Shown one piece after another: positions 37,901 to 48,324 of a stretch of 64,000 bases of DNA; the first letter of the stretch is position 1; the number at the start of each line of letters is the position of its first letter. The position numbers and the translations under genes were made by a program. This DNA is from Acanthaster planci (taxonomy: Eukaryota; Echinodermata; Asteroidea; Valvatida; Acanthasteridae), in NCBI RefSeq assembly GCF_001949145.1, contig NW_019091523.1, forward strand, positions 63,534 through 127,533, in the 5' to 3' direction. The notes beneath the pieces were generated by a model. That model worked only from the letters and a program-made list of their open reading frames with translations, searched no databases and was not told where the DNA came from.

Positions 37901-39460
37901 CATTTCTTCTATCTTTTCATCTAGTTGCTGCTTCTGCAGGAAACAAAGCACAATGACTGGGAATCTTAGTAGAGAAAAATGTTATAAGTTTTGCAATCCA
38001 GAATTTAATACTAGTGTTTTGGCTTATAACATGAAAACAAACCTGTCCACCAACCAATACAACCTCGCTCCCACGCTGGCACATTGTTTTTCTATTTTCT
38101 TCACAATCATCTCTCAATAAACCACTGAAGGTGCACACCATTTATATCTGGTTTCAATAGAAAGCATGAAAGTACAATGCATATGGTACATGTATTGTAA
38201 GTCTATATATTATTATTACAAATTTCTGGTAATGAAACCGAAGATTCCTTGAAACACCCTTAGTACTGTGGAGCAGATTTGCATGACTAGGACTGGGACT
38301 CAAGTGCTCTTCGAGTCACATTTTTAACGACTTGGACTTGACTCACTTTGACAAATGACTTGGACTTGGACTTCGGGCTGCGGACTCGGACTTGACCTGC
38401 ATGACTTGTGACTAGCAGATATTAAATTTTTGCATTTTTTTTCACTGAGCAAAACAGCGCGTGATGCGGCTCATGTGGTTCATGCATGGTTGCCGATGTA
38501 CATGTAATGTACATGTAGGTCTCCTGATTAGGGAAATCAACGTGTGGAAACATGTACATCCATGTACTCTGCTGTCCACGCTTGATACTGAATTAATACA
38601 CAATGATGTATTTGGTACCAGACTATTCTTGATGAATGCAGACTGTTGCCCTGCCAAGGAAATGCTTTGAATCATGTGTATTGGTGTTCAAAGAATCTCA
38701 GTTATGGGTCTGACAATCTGATGTCAGTACACTCTGTGCGTTTGTGAAAGCACAATGATCGGTCACGGCATCCGTTCCAAATGGAGTCAATTTTGGGTTT
38801 ATCAATTTTAAGCAAAATGCAAATGGAAGAGCGAATTCTGCAGTCTGAGGAAAAACAGGGGAAAAATGTTTCATTTATGCAAATGAAAGGTGACTTGTAA
38901 CTCACACTCAACCTTTATGACTCGTGACCTGGACTCAGACTCGACCCAGATGACTCAGGACTCAGACTTGAGAGATGTGACTTGGACATGGACCCAGACT
39001 TGATGTTTTGTGACTTGAATACAAGTCTGCTGTTTAGCTTGCAGGGAAACTGGTCAACTCAAATACATGTACCCGGGTCAAGTTGTCCTCCAAAATTGAA
39101 ACCCCAGTCAGTTCATACCCAGGTCCCAGCCTGAATACACACAAACGTATGTACGACTACGAGTTGACCCAAAATCGCCCAGGCAGCTAGGCCTACACGT
39201 CATGCACGTACATGACGTACATACATGTACATGTACTATCGTAACGACGTCGACCATATCGATGGCACTGCCTGGGCTAACCAAAGAGCAGAGTAGCAGA
39301 CACGGATCAATTGCCCCTAAATTGCTAAGAAACTAACCTCCCTCTGGGGATCGACCAGGACATACTCGGCGTAATCCTTTGCAGTGTCTTGCAAAATTGT
39401 GGCAGTTCTGTCCGCCTCGCGCTCGCCAACCTTGTTTTCTACTTCCACAGAATCCGCCAT
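34912..39460 (-). CDS. BLOC1S4: BLOC1S4 (cappuccino), BLOC-1 subunit 4, 5 exons, complete
   Basis: BLOC-1 is a cytosolic coiled-coil complex that sorts cargo from endosomes to lysosome-related organelles such as pigment granules. Exons (minus strand, 5' to 3'): 39460-39338, 37933-37862, 36518-36417, 35699-35574, 35040-34912, giving 552 nt and 183 residues; all four introns are GT-AG and phase 0. Similarity to vertebrate BLOC1S4 is continuous: residues 29-41 (DYAEYVLVDPQRE) match its YTRYLLDPREE region, 58-71 (EFCAVVDMIRTDSS) the LCGLVDMVRSDSS region, 94-105 (RIDRLEEFVSVV) the RLDRLEAFVRMV region, and 158-164 (IFKTSDY) the LFRTEDY tail. Residues 42-135 are heptad-like and probably a coiled coil. 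The product is somewhat shorter than the 217 residues of the human protein, mostly at the N terminus. The start has a strong context (AACAAGATGGCG). The donor of exon 4 (ACG|GTTTGT) is the weakest junction; the others are good. Confidence 0.88.
35406..35528. mobile_element. palindromic MITE in BLOC1S4 intron 4
   Basis: Arms of about 45 bases are inverted. The left reads GTTTGCACGGCCGCCATGTT then GCAGG and CTTTTGTTCC; the reverse complement of the right reads CTTTGCGTGGTAGCCATCTT then GCAGGG and CTTTTGTTCC. TA borders both ends (35404-35405, 35529-35530). It ends only 45 bases from the exon 4 splice donor. The GCCGCCAT / AAGATGGC motifs resemble YY1 sites, which is inference. Confidence 0.78.
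38282..38416. repeat. degenerate GACTTG/GACTCG tandem repeat
   Basis: A low-complexity run of GACTTGGACTTGGACTTC-like units, in the first BLOC1S4 intron. It pairs with a second run of the same kind and orientation at 38890-39031. Confidence 0.7.
38890..39031. repeat. second GACTTG/GACTCAG degenerate tandem repeat
   Basis: Units of the form TGACTCRKGACTYRGACTYG recur through this stretch of BLOC1S4 intron 1. About 470 bases of unrelated sequence separate it from the array at 38282-38416. Confidence 0.7.
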
Positions 39461-39463
39461 CTT
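39454..39463 (-). promoter_or_regulatory. YY1-like motif overlapping the BLOC1S4 start codon
   Basis: The minus strand reads AAGATGGCGG over the initiator ATG, matching the core of the YY1 consensus (AAnATGGCGGC) often found at the start of housekeeping genes. It doubles as a strong Kozak context. Binding is inferred from the motif only. Confidence 0.35.
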
Positions 39464-39806
39464 GTTTCCTCATTCTACAATATCGTGACACTTGGTGGCG
39501 CTGTGACGCGTTCACGGCACATCATGTCATCGATCATGCATATACATCGCAGCCTGCACAGCACAAATTTCGCACAAAAACACGTTTCTCGTCACGATTC
39601 GATTTGGCTCATCAGCTATTTGTCATCAACCGATCAAATTAGTTCTGCAAGCTGTCATTCAAGGTTCATCTTCATCGACTGTTTATCTGCGGGCGAGTCT
39701 TAGAAGCTGTGTGATCAGGGTGAGTGAAAATACATTTTCTAAGAACATGAAGAATAGGGCCTATAACCACAACTACAACAGCTATCTCAATTAGGCACGC
39801 GCCGCC

Positions 39807-39882
39807 AACTGTGCATGTGGGGTCCGGTCCCCGACGTCCGCTCCACTCGTGGGAGTGGGGCGGACGTCGGACACCACAGTTC
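39807..39882. repeat. GC-rich 76-bp hairpin
   Basis: AACTGTG at the left pairs with CACAGTT at the right, and CCGACGTCCGC..CCACTC pairs with GAGTGGGGCGGACGTCGG, around a short GTGG loop. It is the most GC-rich palindrome in the window, about 350 bases upstream of BLOC1S4 (in gene orientation). It may be a minimal MITE; no family copies were noted. Confidence 0.6.
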
Positions 39883-40102
39883 TCGGGGTAGGCCTACACG
39901 TGGCTTACCTGGCTTATATAAATTAAAATACTAAAACGGCTCGGCTACATGTTCATGTAACTTTCCTCTGGCATGGTTGGTACATGTGGAACATGTAGAG
40001 CCTACTACTAGTACTAGTCAAAGTATAGACCTGTAAACAGGGCCCTGTAGTACGTGTATCCACCAGAGACCAGTTTTGGAGGGGAAAAGGCCTTCCCTTT
40101 AA

Positions 40103-40518
40103 CCCCTTCGCACCGGGACGGGGCTAGAAACGCTGTAAAAATTGAGATCCTCAGCCCGCTTTTTAGCTATTATTCTCGGCCCACGCTCGAGCGAACACGG
40201 TGAAAGAAGGCAGACCCTGGCTCATGTATATATGGTAATTGGCCTTTGTGTGTAGCCCAGAAATGAAAAGACCGAATTTGCATCATAATCTCCAGCTTCA
40301 CAATAGTCGCCACTTTGAAAAGAGGCAACGGGAATGTGGAAGCGTGAGTAGAGCCGCATGCCACCGAACAATCAGCCTTTTCATTGTGTAATTCAAAGCG
40401 TGCAGAGCACGCAGGGCCACAAACCGAGAATTTGCGGTTTGGCAGGTGGCTTTCGTGGCCAAGCGAGGCTGGCATTCTTGGAGTCGGCTTTCAGAAAGAA
40501 ATTCCCATCGTCAAGGGG
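40103..40518. mobile_element. piggyBac-like MITE with TTAA target duplications
   Basis: TTAA occurs at both borders (40099-40102 and 40519-40522). The ends are inverted: the left is CCCCTTCGCACCGGG and the reverse complement of the right is CCCCTTGACGATGGG. The TTAA duplication plus CCCY ends is the hallmark of piggyBac elements. A minus-strand open frame of 101 codons spans much of the 416-bp body (40170-40475), but no catalytic motif is recognised, so it is treated as non-autonomous. Confidence 0.72.
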
Positions 40519-41258
40519 TTAATTTGAAAAACAAACGAACAAATGGAAGACATTAACTAATGTCCCAATCACCTTCCCTATGTACATGCAATGTGAAAAC
40601 AACGATCAAAACTGGATGACCTTCACAGCTTTAGCACAATGGAGTGATCTCTGATGCTCTCACGAACGTGCCTTCCGTCGCTGACTGTGACCTATTTTCG
40701 AGGGTTGTACAGAGGTATGGTGCCCAAGTGAAGCCAAGCATGAAGTAAATGTTTGTTGCCATGGGACACATCTTGTGCGACTTCATCTTATCTTTTATTG
40801 TTGAAAGTCTTCTTTTCCTCAATCAATCTCTTTTTTTACCTCAAAATATTGAAATGATTTTACATTCAAATTAGAACTAAAGATAAAACTATTGCAGGTG
40901 TTTCATTGTTTTCAACTTTAAAGTTTCCTTGTGTTTTATGTTTTTTCCAACTTCCCTATGTTTATATTTCATTAAACATGAAATTAATAAATTGGATGTT
41001 GTGTTAAACTGAATGTTTTAAATTGATCACACTTTCATTTATTTCTAAAACTGAAACAAAAAACATGTTCTAGTGCTTACTGTGGAGATTATTTCATTAA
41101 CCGTAATTTACTTTGCAAAGTAATAATCATACTTGAACTGGAAAAATGGCTTACATGTATGTTATTCAATAGGGAGAAGAGAAGATCTTCAGCAAGTCTG
41201 AAGGTATTTTACTTCACTCGAAGTTGTTTACATCGTACAGCATAATGCAGAAGTTAAG

Positions 41259-42068
41259 GACGCGAAAACAGGGCCCCTCGAAATCTGGACATCCCGTGAT
41301 ATGTAGGGGGCCTCTACTCCTTCGTCAATGTGGCCCCAAACCAATTGATAGTGATTTACCCCGATCTAGTTTATGCGGCATGTCTGGGGACATTATGAGC
41401 TGAAAATGCACCTGTACTGGTACATTATGTTCACTGCTTACGGGGCTATCTGTCCTCAGGCTCCTATTTACAGAAAACGTGCCTTTCCCTCGTTTTGAGG
41501 GAAAATGTTGCCTTCAATTGGCATTTTCCCACTTTCAGACTCTGGACAAATTTTGGCCCAACTTGCACAAAACTGGCGGCTGTTTCATGTCACGTCACAG
41601 AGAGCAAGCCAAGCTACATATTTAACAATTTGCCGTAAGCAGTACTTGACTGGACCGGGAATGAGCTACATGTAAGGGCGGTATTGCGCATTAGCTGCAA
41701 CACAAAACAGCCGTCAGTGTGTCCACAAATACTTGGATTGACAGGTACTCTCATGGATCTGAACGGAGTTCGTATGTGCAGAAGTCTGGATGCAAAGTAG
41801 GCAGGCTCTCCTTACAGGCTATTACTGTCACTTAACCATACGAAGGAGTCTGTGTCATGTGCAAGTCGGCCTAAACTTCATCGGAAGTGGGAAAAATGCC
41901 AACTGAAGGCAACGTTTTCCTTGAAACGAGGAAAAGGCAAATTTTCTGCAAAGCAGCCTGGGGGGGATACATGATCATGTAGTTAGCGCCGTAATTAATG
42001 AACATACGGGTGCAATTGCAGCTAAAAAAATCCAGTGAATATCTGATAATGGCCCTGTTTACGGGTCT
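41259..42068. mobile_element. ~810-bp foldback element with nested inverted repeats
   Basis: The outer ends are GGACGCGAAAACAGGGCC and, from the right in reverse complement, AGACCCGTAAACAGGGCC. Inner arms are also inverted: 41488-41535 (CCTTTCCCTCG, then GTTGCCTTCAATTGGCATTT) against 41882-41945 (reverse complement CCTTTTCCTCG, then GTTGCCTTCAGTTGGCATTT). The outer end motif is shared with the hairpin at 8165-8243 and a fragment near 40025. There is no coding capacity. Confidence 0.52.
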
Positions 42069-42939
42069 GGCCTAGTACCGGTAGTGAAGTACATGTAGCC
42101 TACCGGCACTGTTCAATGCAATCTGTGAAAGTGCACAAATTTAAAAATTGCATGCGCAATTTTTTGAATTTTGCACAACCAGTGATTACATGCTATGTGA
42201 ATCGCAGTTATTAGTCATACATGTACGTAAGAGATTGACATCAATTAACCCGTCGTGAGACGGAAGTTTGCTGTTAGTTTTGAATGTTTTGAGGAAATTG
42301 CCTCAGATTTATTAAATTCTCTCGTTGACATTTAATTCAGACTTTATTTCCCCCTTAAAAAATCCTCAGAGCCATTAATTAGAATGATGGCGATAAGGTT
42401 GGTAAGATGGGCACCCCCTTCTAAACTTAGTGGTGCTTACGAACTTGGAAATGGTGTACCCCTAGAACTATCGGTACATGGGGCTGTATGTTTTACGTGT
42501 ACATTGTGCCTTGTCGATACCAGGTCCATAACATGGAACGCTCTATTTTCCAACCTTTTAACCTGTACTCGTACCATACCTGACAAAGATGAAAGAAACT
42601 TTAGACCCTTTTTTGGTTGTACAAGTACCCATGCTATCGTGCATTTCCTCCCTCCCCCCCCAAAAAAAAAATCCTTGTGAATGTTACATGTATGATAAGT
42701 CAAGACTGGGTGGAAATGGTCTCAATTTTGTAAAATCCTGACAAAAGAGTTTCCTCTGGTTCTATGCTTGTATTGTCATTGTGAATTCGTATTCACAAGG
42801 TGGACTTCAGAACTAGTGTACTTTCAGACTTTATTCCCCATGACAAATTCTCCAAAGCCACAAATCTCAAAAGTAAACTACATGTAATTTACAATTTCAT
42901 ATAGGGTTTGATTTGGAACAGTGAAAGATTGGGCTTTTT

Positions 42940-43020
42940 TAAGTCCTGGATCGGGATTTGAACCCTGCTGTTCCTGTGACCAGCCTTACGTGCTGACCAA
43001 TGGGCGACTTGCTCACTTAA
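42940..43020 (-). mobile_element. degenerate tRNA-like (SINE or tRNA pseudogene) sequence
   Basis: On the minus strand GCCCATTGGTCAGCACGT resembles a D-arm/A box, and GGGTTCAAATCCCGATCC (B box at 42954-42964) a T-arm, at tRNA spacing. The anticodon arm does not fold cleanly and no acceptor stem is evident, so it is most likely a decayed SINE head or tRNA pseudogene. Confidence 0.4.
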
Positions 43021-44950
43021 GATGGCATGGAATACTGCTGGTTACTACCACACGGAGCACTGTTGCTTTCATGTCATTCGTGGAAGACACTTTTCATTAT
43101 AGAGGGACTTCTACTCAAATTTTGAACCCAAAGTTTAGTCTCTATTAAAATTTTGTTTACTGGCCCACTCTCATGAACTGAAACAAAGACAAAAAACATA
43201 GGTTTAAGACAGCACAAAATCCCAAATTCTGGCAATTTTGGTGCTGAAAGTCCCACAATATTGAGGTTTCTTTCTGGGATGAGCTCACACTATTTCTCTC
43301 GAAAATGCAAAGTTGCATTAATTAGTGTACATGTACACACAAAACCCCTCAGAGTTCTCCAAATTACAGTACCGTGTAAATGACAAGATGAAACTTGGAA
43401 GTTGAGATAAATGGAAAGAGCAGTTTTAAGGAGTTCATTTTTTGTACATGTGCATCCATAGACCGTTTGACTGTTCATTTGTGACCATGGCTCGACTTTG
43501 AAAAGTAACCGATAATACAGGTTTGTACATGTACATATGTAATTGACTTACTCATATGTACTGTACATTGCACATTTGAGATGATTCACTGTAACTGAAT
43601 ACAAAATGTGTTTGGGGCAAGTTCACTGACCTGTACATAAACACATACATGTACATGTACATGAAGTAATATGGGATGAAGGCTCCTCAGCAGAGAGACA
43701 AGAACATTCACCTGTCATCCCTGAAAAACTACCGGTACTATCTAAAGAACAAAGCCTCTTTCAGCCTATTCAAAAAGCAGTTACAAGAAATCAATGGTAC
43801 TCTGTTTAAAATAGCCTGAAATCATTAGTCGGACCAGTTTTTACTTTAAGCAATGGTACCGGTATTTTGGCTGATGTGTTTTTTTTTCTCAGAAACGGGT
43901 TTCTTTTCCCACTTGCTTCCTTTCTACATGTGTTGCACAGTTTTCCTTAATTTAAACAAGTAGGCAAAAGGATCCAGAAAATCCATCGGCCATATTGAGA
44001 AATTTATGAAAATTGAAGTCGACCTCCACATTTTTTTTTGCAAAAGACCTGGACGAGAATTTTGTTCTCCTCTGCCTCAATAAACATTTCAAGTTCCCAG
44101 CAGCTCTGTGGAATTTGTCTATGCAGTTCAGAGGGAACATTCTACAAAAGGATTCAAGAGGATTGTGCATGGGTAGGCCTTCCCTGCTTCAAAGGGCAAA
44201 AAAAGAACTGTGTTAGGAGATTCAGAATCGTATATTGTGGGGATCAAGATTTTTGCCATAACAAGCACACGTACAGGTACTGTATATTTACTAGTACGGG
44301 TACAGTTGTACATGTACATTTCAACAACTTTGTAGTTCTTTTGACCCAAAGACAAGTATACGGGTGCCTGTACGCCCCTATGGTACCCGGTTCATGTACA
44401 TAACGCCATAGCATGTACATGTACGGTACTCGTACCTTTGTCACAGTTAAATTAGCTTATACCGGTAACATTCACAATGTGTTATGGACTGAGACATGAT
44501 GATCTGTAATCATGGTAATTGGTTTATGTGATGACTTGATTACATACCGTACAACTCTGTAGTGTAAAATCAAATGAGAAACGACCGAAAATTACATTAT
44601 AATGTTATACTAGCTCTAATCTCGTTACACTTACCAGTATTTGGACATGTGTTGATTGTACATGTATATTCATGTAATAGAAAATAAACAGAAAAACAGG
44701 AATGATGGTTCGGTGGAATGCAAATTTTCGTGTCTTTTTTTTTATCTATAAAACAGATACCGGTAGAGTGGAAATGATTTTTGTACTGGCCCACACACCC
44801 AACTGCAGGTGAATTGCATACTGTACATGTACATGTTCATGTGTAGTTTGTACATGTACATGTATTATACAATGTATGTTCTGAACTAGTGCTGCACATT
44901 GACCAGGTGTACAATGTGTATATGTACATGTACCGGTACCTAGTGTAGAC

Positions 44951-45176
44951 CAAAGATCGTATAGCACCGCATAGCGGCGCAAGATGGAGAACGTCACCGC
45001 GAATACGCGTAAAACGTTGTTATCACATGGGAGTGCATGTTAATGCGCAGGCGCAAGCGCTGCGACAGGCACGCACACACATTAACGCTCAGACTCGAAT
45101 GGCGCCCATGGTGATAACACCTTAGTGGCCGAATTACCCATCTTAGCGGCGCTACGCAGCGCTATATAATCTTTGA
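44951..45176. mobile_element. 226-bp MITE with 7-bp target duplication
   Basis: The direct repeat TGTAGAC borders both sides (44944-44950 and 45177-45183). The left end CAAAGATCGTATAGC and the reverse complement of the right end, CAAAGATTATATAGC, are inverted. They are followed by GCGGCGCAAGATGG / GCGCCGCTAAGATGG, and a second palindrome (GTTATCAC / GTGATAAC) lies inside. A 7-8 bp duplication suggests the hAT superfamily; this is inference. Confidence 0.75.
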
Positions 45177-46974
45177 TGTAGACTTGCTAACGCAAGACAC
45201 CAGTATCCACGTGATGCAGGACATGCAGGAAGGGAAAACATTCTGTGGACATACCCCTGTCGACAGGACATGTCATCTTCGCTGAAAAAGAAGTTTAGAG
45301 GCATTTTGGAGTTAGGGTTATCTGTTGTCAAAGGAAGAGGAACGGTCAAGGAAACCTTTTACAAATTCCAGCGGAGAATTGTGTTCCCAGTTCAAGAAAA
45401 ATGAGTATTTTCACCGAGTTTTCTTAACTGCTCAAAACAAAGGAATATAGTAGGTACCGGTACATGTACATGTACGTGTTTGTTATTTCACTTGGTACAT
45501 GTACTGGGACATGTACATGGGTAATTCCAGAAATTAGGGCTCCATTTTTTTTTTTTCGTGTCTCTGTCACATCTGACATATGATTTTGTAAGTTCCGAAC
45601 TTATTTTCTAATTTTCAAGAGTGATGAATTAATGCAAATTACCTGCCAAACAAATTGTAACAGTTTGAAATCAATTCCGGTGATATTTCCATGTCGAATA
45701 ACAAAGGTCAGATGTAAAAATGACACACTTTTGGACCCCTAATTTCTGGAATTACCATGATGCCCTCGCTATGCTTACATGTACACTGTCTATTCATACA
45801 TTATGCATTGTACCCATTCATGTGGTTGAACAAACATGGTCTACCGTAACTTGTGTGCAGTCTTCATCATGCAAAATGTGCAAATTCCAGAACAGGTCAT
45901 TAAACTTCAAGCAGTTGACGTCATTAAAAACACTTTAACCAGAATTGTACACATGTACATGTACACTTACGTACATGTACATGTGCACCACTGTACACTA
46001 TCGGTACACAAGTACATGTACCCGGTACTGCTGAACAAAGTACATGTACTCCAAAACATGTGTACCGGTACCTGTCAAACAGATGATACTATTGTCTCCA
46101 CGACAACGCCCATTGTCACCATTGACGTCATAGAAGCAGGCAGCAGTGTCATCCTATTGTGCTTAGTTGCATGCTGTGCTTTCTAACTTTTCTTTTTTGG
46201 GGAAGGAGGAAGGGACGGTTGTCAATTGCTCTTTGTGTTGGTGTTGACTTTGCCTGCTCAGTGAATGGCACTTAAGTCGACTTGAATCAAGGAAGAGGAA
46301 AGTACATGTAGCTGAGCATCATCAAAGGCTCGGTGTGCATGAGCAGGCTAAGTGGTAGTCAGAAAGCTAAAAGTTTCTCCCTCGTTAGGTTTGATACAGG
46401 CATGACAGGTCTACATGTACATGTACAAATGCGTGAGCAGTCGCAATCATTTGTGTAACATTTCAAGGAATTAAAATTGTTCACAAATTCAGCGAAAAAG
46501 GCTCCAAATTCTTTCATGTATGTACCGGTATTTGTATGAATGGTAAAAAAGTAATTAATGTATTATTGAATTTTAAATGAATTCAAAGTTACTCAGTTTG
46601 ACCTAAATGCATGTACATGTACACAGATACCGGCAGGTCATCATACAATGTACATGTTGTTTTCACTGTGCAATAGAAATACATGTACACTGCACATGTA
46701 AATGTACGCTGTACACTGTACGTCCATTGTACATGTACATGTACACTGTGTACCGGGTATAGTATCATGGCCAGTCTCACCATTCAACAAAGTTACATGT
46801 ACACATACATGTACATACATGTATGTGTACATGTACCGAGTAATGCTATTGGATGCAGAAGCTCAGATGGGCTTGTTATGAGACGCATGCAAGGTTACAG
46901 TGTAAGGATGTTATGGTTTTGAAATGTTCGTCCTTAAACACTGAGGATGTTTAGTCTGTGTTCTGTCCTCTCAG

Positions 46975-47141
46975 TCAGGAAATTACAGTGTACTAGAAGT
47001 TACAGACCAGCTGCGTCTGCTGCTGGAGTTAGGGAGTGGTCGTCTGGAAGTGATGATGTTTTCTTTGATCACTGCACTCGGGATAACAGCTGTCAAAACT
47101 GGTTATCAGTTTGTGTATATGTACCTTACCCAGTTGCACAG
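46975..47141 (+). other. orphan exon-like island (possible membrane-protein exon)
   Basis: A good acceptor (TTCTGTCCTCTCAG) precedes a 167-nt open segment whose first frame encodes an acidic/Leu-rich stretch, then a hydrophobic run (MMFSLITALGITAV) and a Tyr-rich tail. It ends at a possible GTGATG donor. A second frame is also open, no neighbour joins in phase with a convincing product, and no family is recognised. It may be chance. Confidence 0.2.
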
Positions 47142-48078
47142 TGGTGATGCCTAAGGAATGTCCCGTTCTCCTGGTTTTTTTTGGGGGGGAGGGGGAGAAG
47201 AGGACGGAAGGTGGCATTTCAGCTGTGGGCAAGTTCTATCAAGGACCACGAGTTAACTACATGTAGTGTTTGGTTTGTGACGTACATGTACATACATGTG
47301 CACTGTAATTGAAGTGCCAACAACCCTGGTCAACCAGTTATCAGGTCATTTGGCCGAAGGGGGAAAAAGTGGCTGCAGGAAGGGCAAAATAGCAAAGATG
47401 AAAGTGACACTGGTTGTTTATTAATGACATATTGTTTTCCCCGGCATTTTTCTTATAACTGGTCCTCTCTGCACTGTGCTATTTAAAAGGGTTTGTGGCA
47501 ACCAACGATGCGACTAATCTCGATGGGCTAGTCGCGAAGAGTTCACTAGACTAGTCCAACTGTCGTTCGGTTAACCACCATCAGAGTTAGTCAAACTATG
47601 GTTAAATATATGTATGGTCCTTGATCAAAACTTGCCTGGTACTGAACATTGCGTAAGAAAACCAGAAGAGGGTACATTATATGCATGGAGCATATTGTCT
47701 AGCATTTCTCTAGTGGCCCTCATTCTGCTGAACGTGAATGTGTGTTCATGTAACCAGACTGATTATTTATCAAATGGACAAAATTCAAATCGCAAAATAT
47801 GGAGGGCCTGACGTTCTGATCCTAGCAGAATTTTTCTCTTTCTTATTTTAGGTCATTAAGCAGTTTGTAGCAGTTTTGTATTACATACCGGTATCTTTAG
47901 ACAAAATTCAGTCAGGTATCATCTATGATTTTTATCCCGAGTCACATTGATTTTTCTGGTAATTTCGCATCACCAAATCCTCCCAGTAGGCCCACAAACG
48001 AAATGACCAGTACAAATATGCACACACATGACATTCTTTCTATCGATTGGATTTTGTGTGCGTGTCTACAGAGCATGA

Positions 48079-48142
48079 AGCCACGTGCGCCTTGATTATC
48101 AATATTCTCACAAATCCATATTTCTTGACGGCGCACGTGGCT
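48079..48142. repeat. hairpin with 13-bp arms containing CACGTG
   Basis: AGCCACGTGCGCC (48079-48091) and GGCGCACGTGGCT (48130-48142) are perfect inverted copies around a 38-base AT-rich loop. Each arm holds an E-box CACGTG. It may be a small MITE or a paired binding site. Confidence 0.6.
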
Positions 48143-48212
48143 CCGGGAATGTTGGCAAATCATTATTGCCATGGCAGTATGCATTAAACAACAGATTTTG
48201 TCTGGTTTCTGT

Positions 48213-48324
48213 TACAGTCCGTGCTGAAGCTGACCCCAGCCCCACTGAGGCATGCACCGGAGCCGTCCCCTGCCCCATCGACGCGTGCCGTGACTGCAGC
48301 TGTATTGCTTCCCGTACTGCATAG
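48213..48324 (+). other. orphan GC-rich exon-like island, possible terminal exon
   Basis: A strong acceptor (GGTTTCTGTTACAG) precedes a GC-rich segment in AT-rich surroundings. In the phase-1 frame it encodes a Cys-rich piece (ACTGAVPCPIDACRDCSC) ending in TAG. The CTGAVPCPID portion looks like the end of a thrombospondin type 1 repeat, but the Trp/Cys core of such a repeat is not found upstream and another frame is also open. Unproven. Confidence 0.2.
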
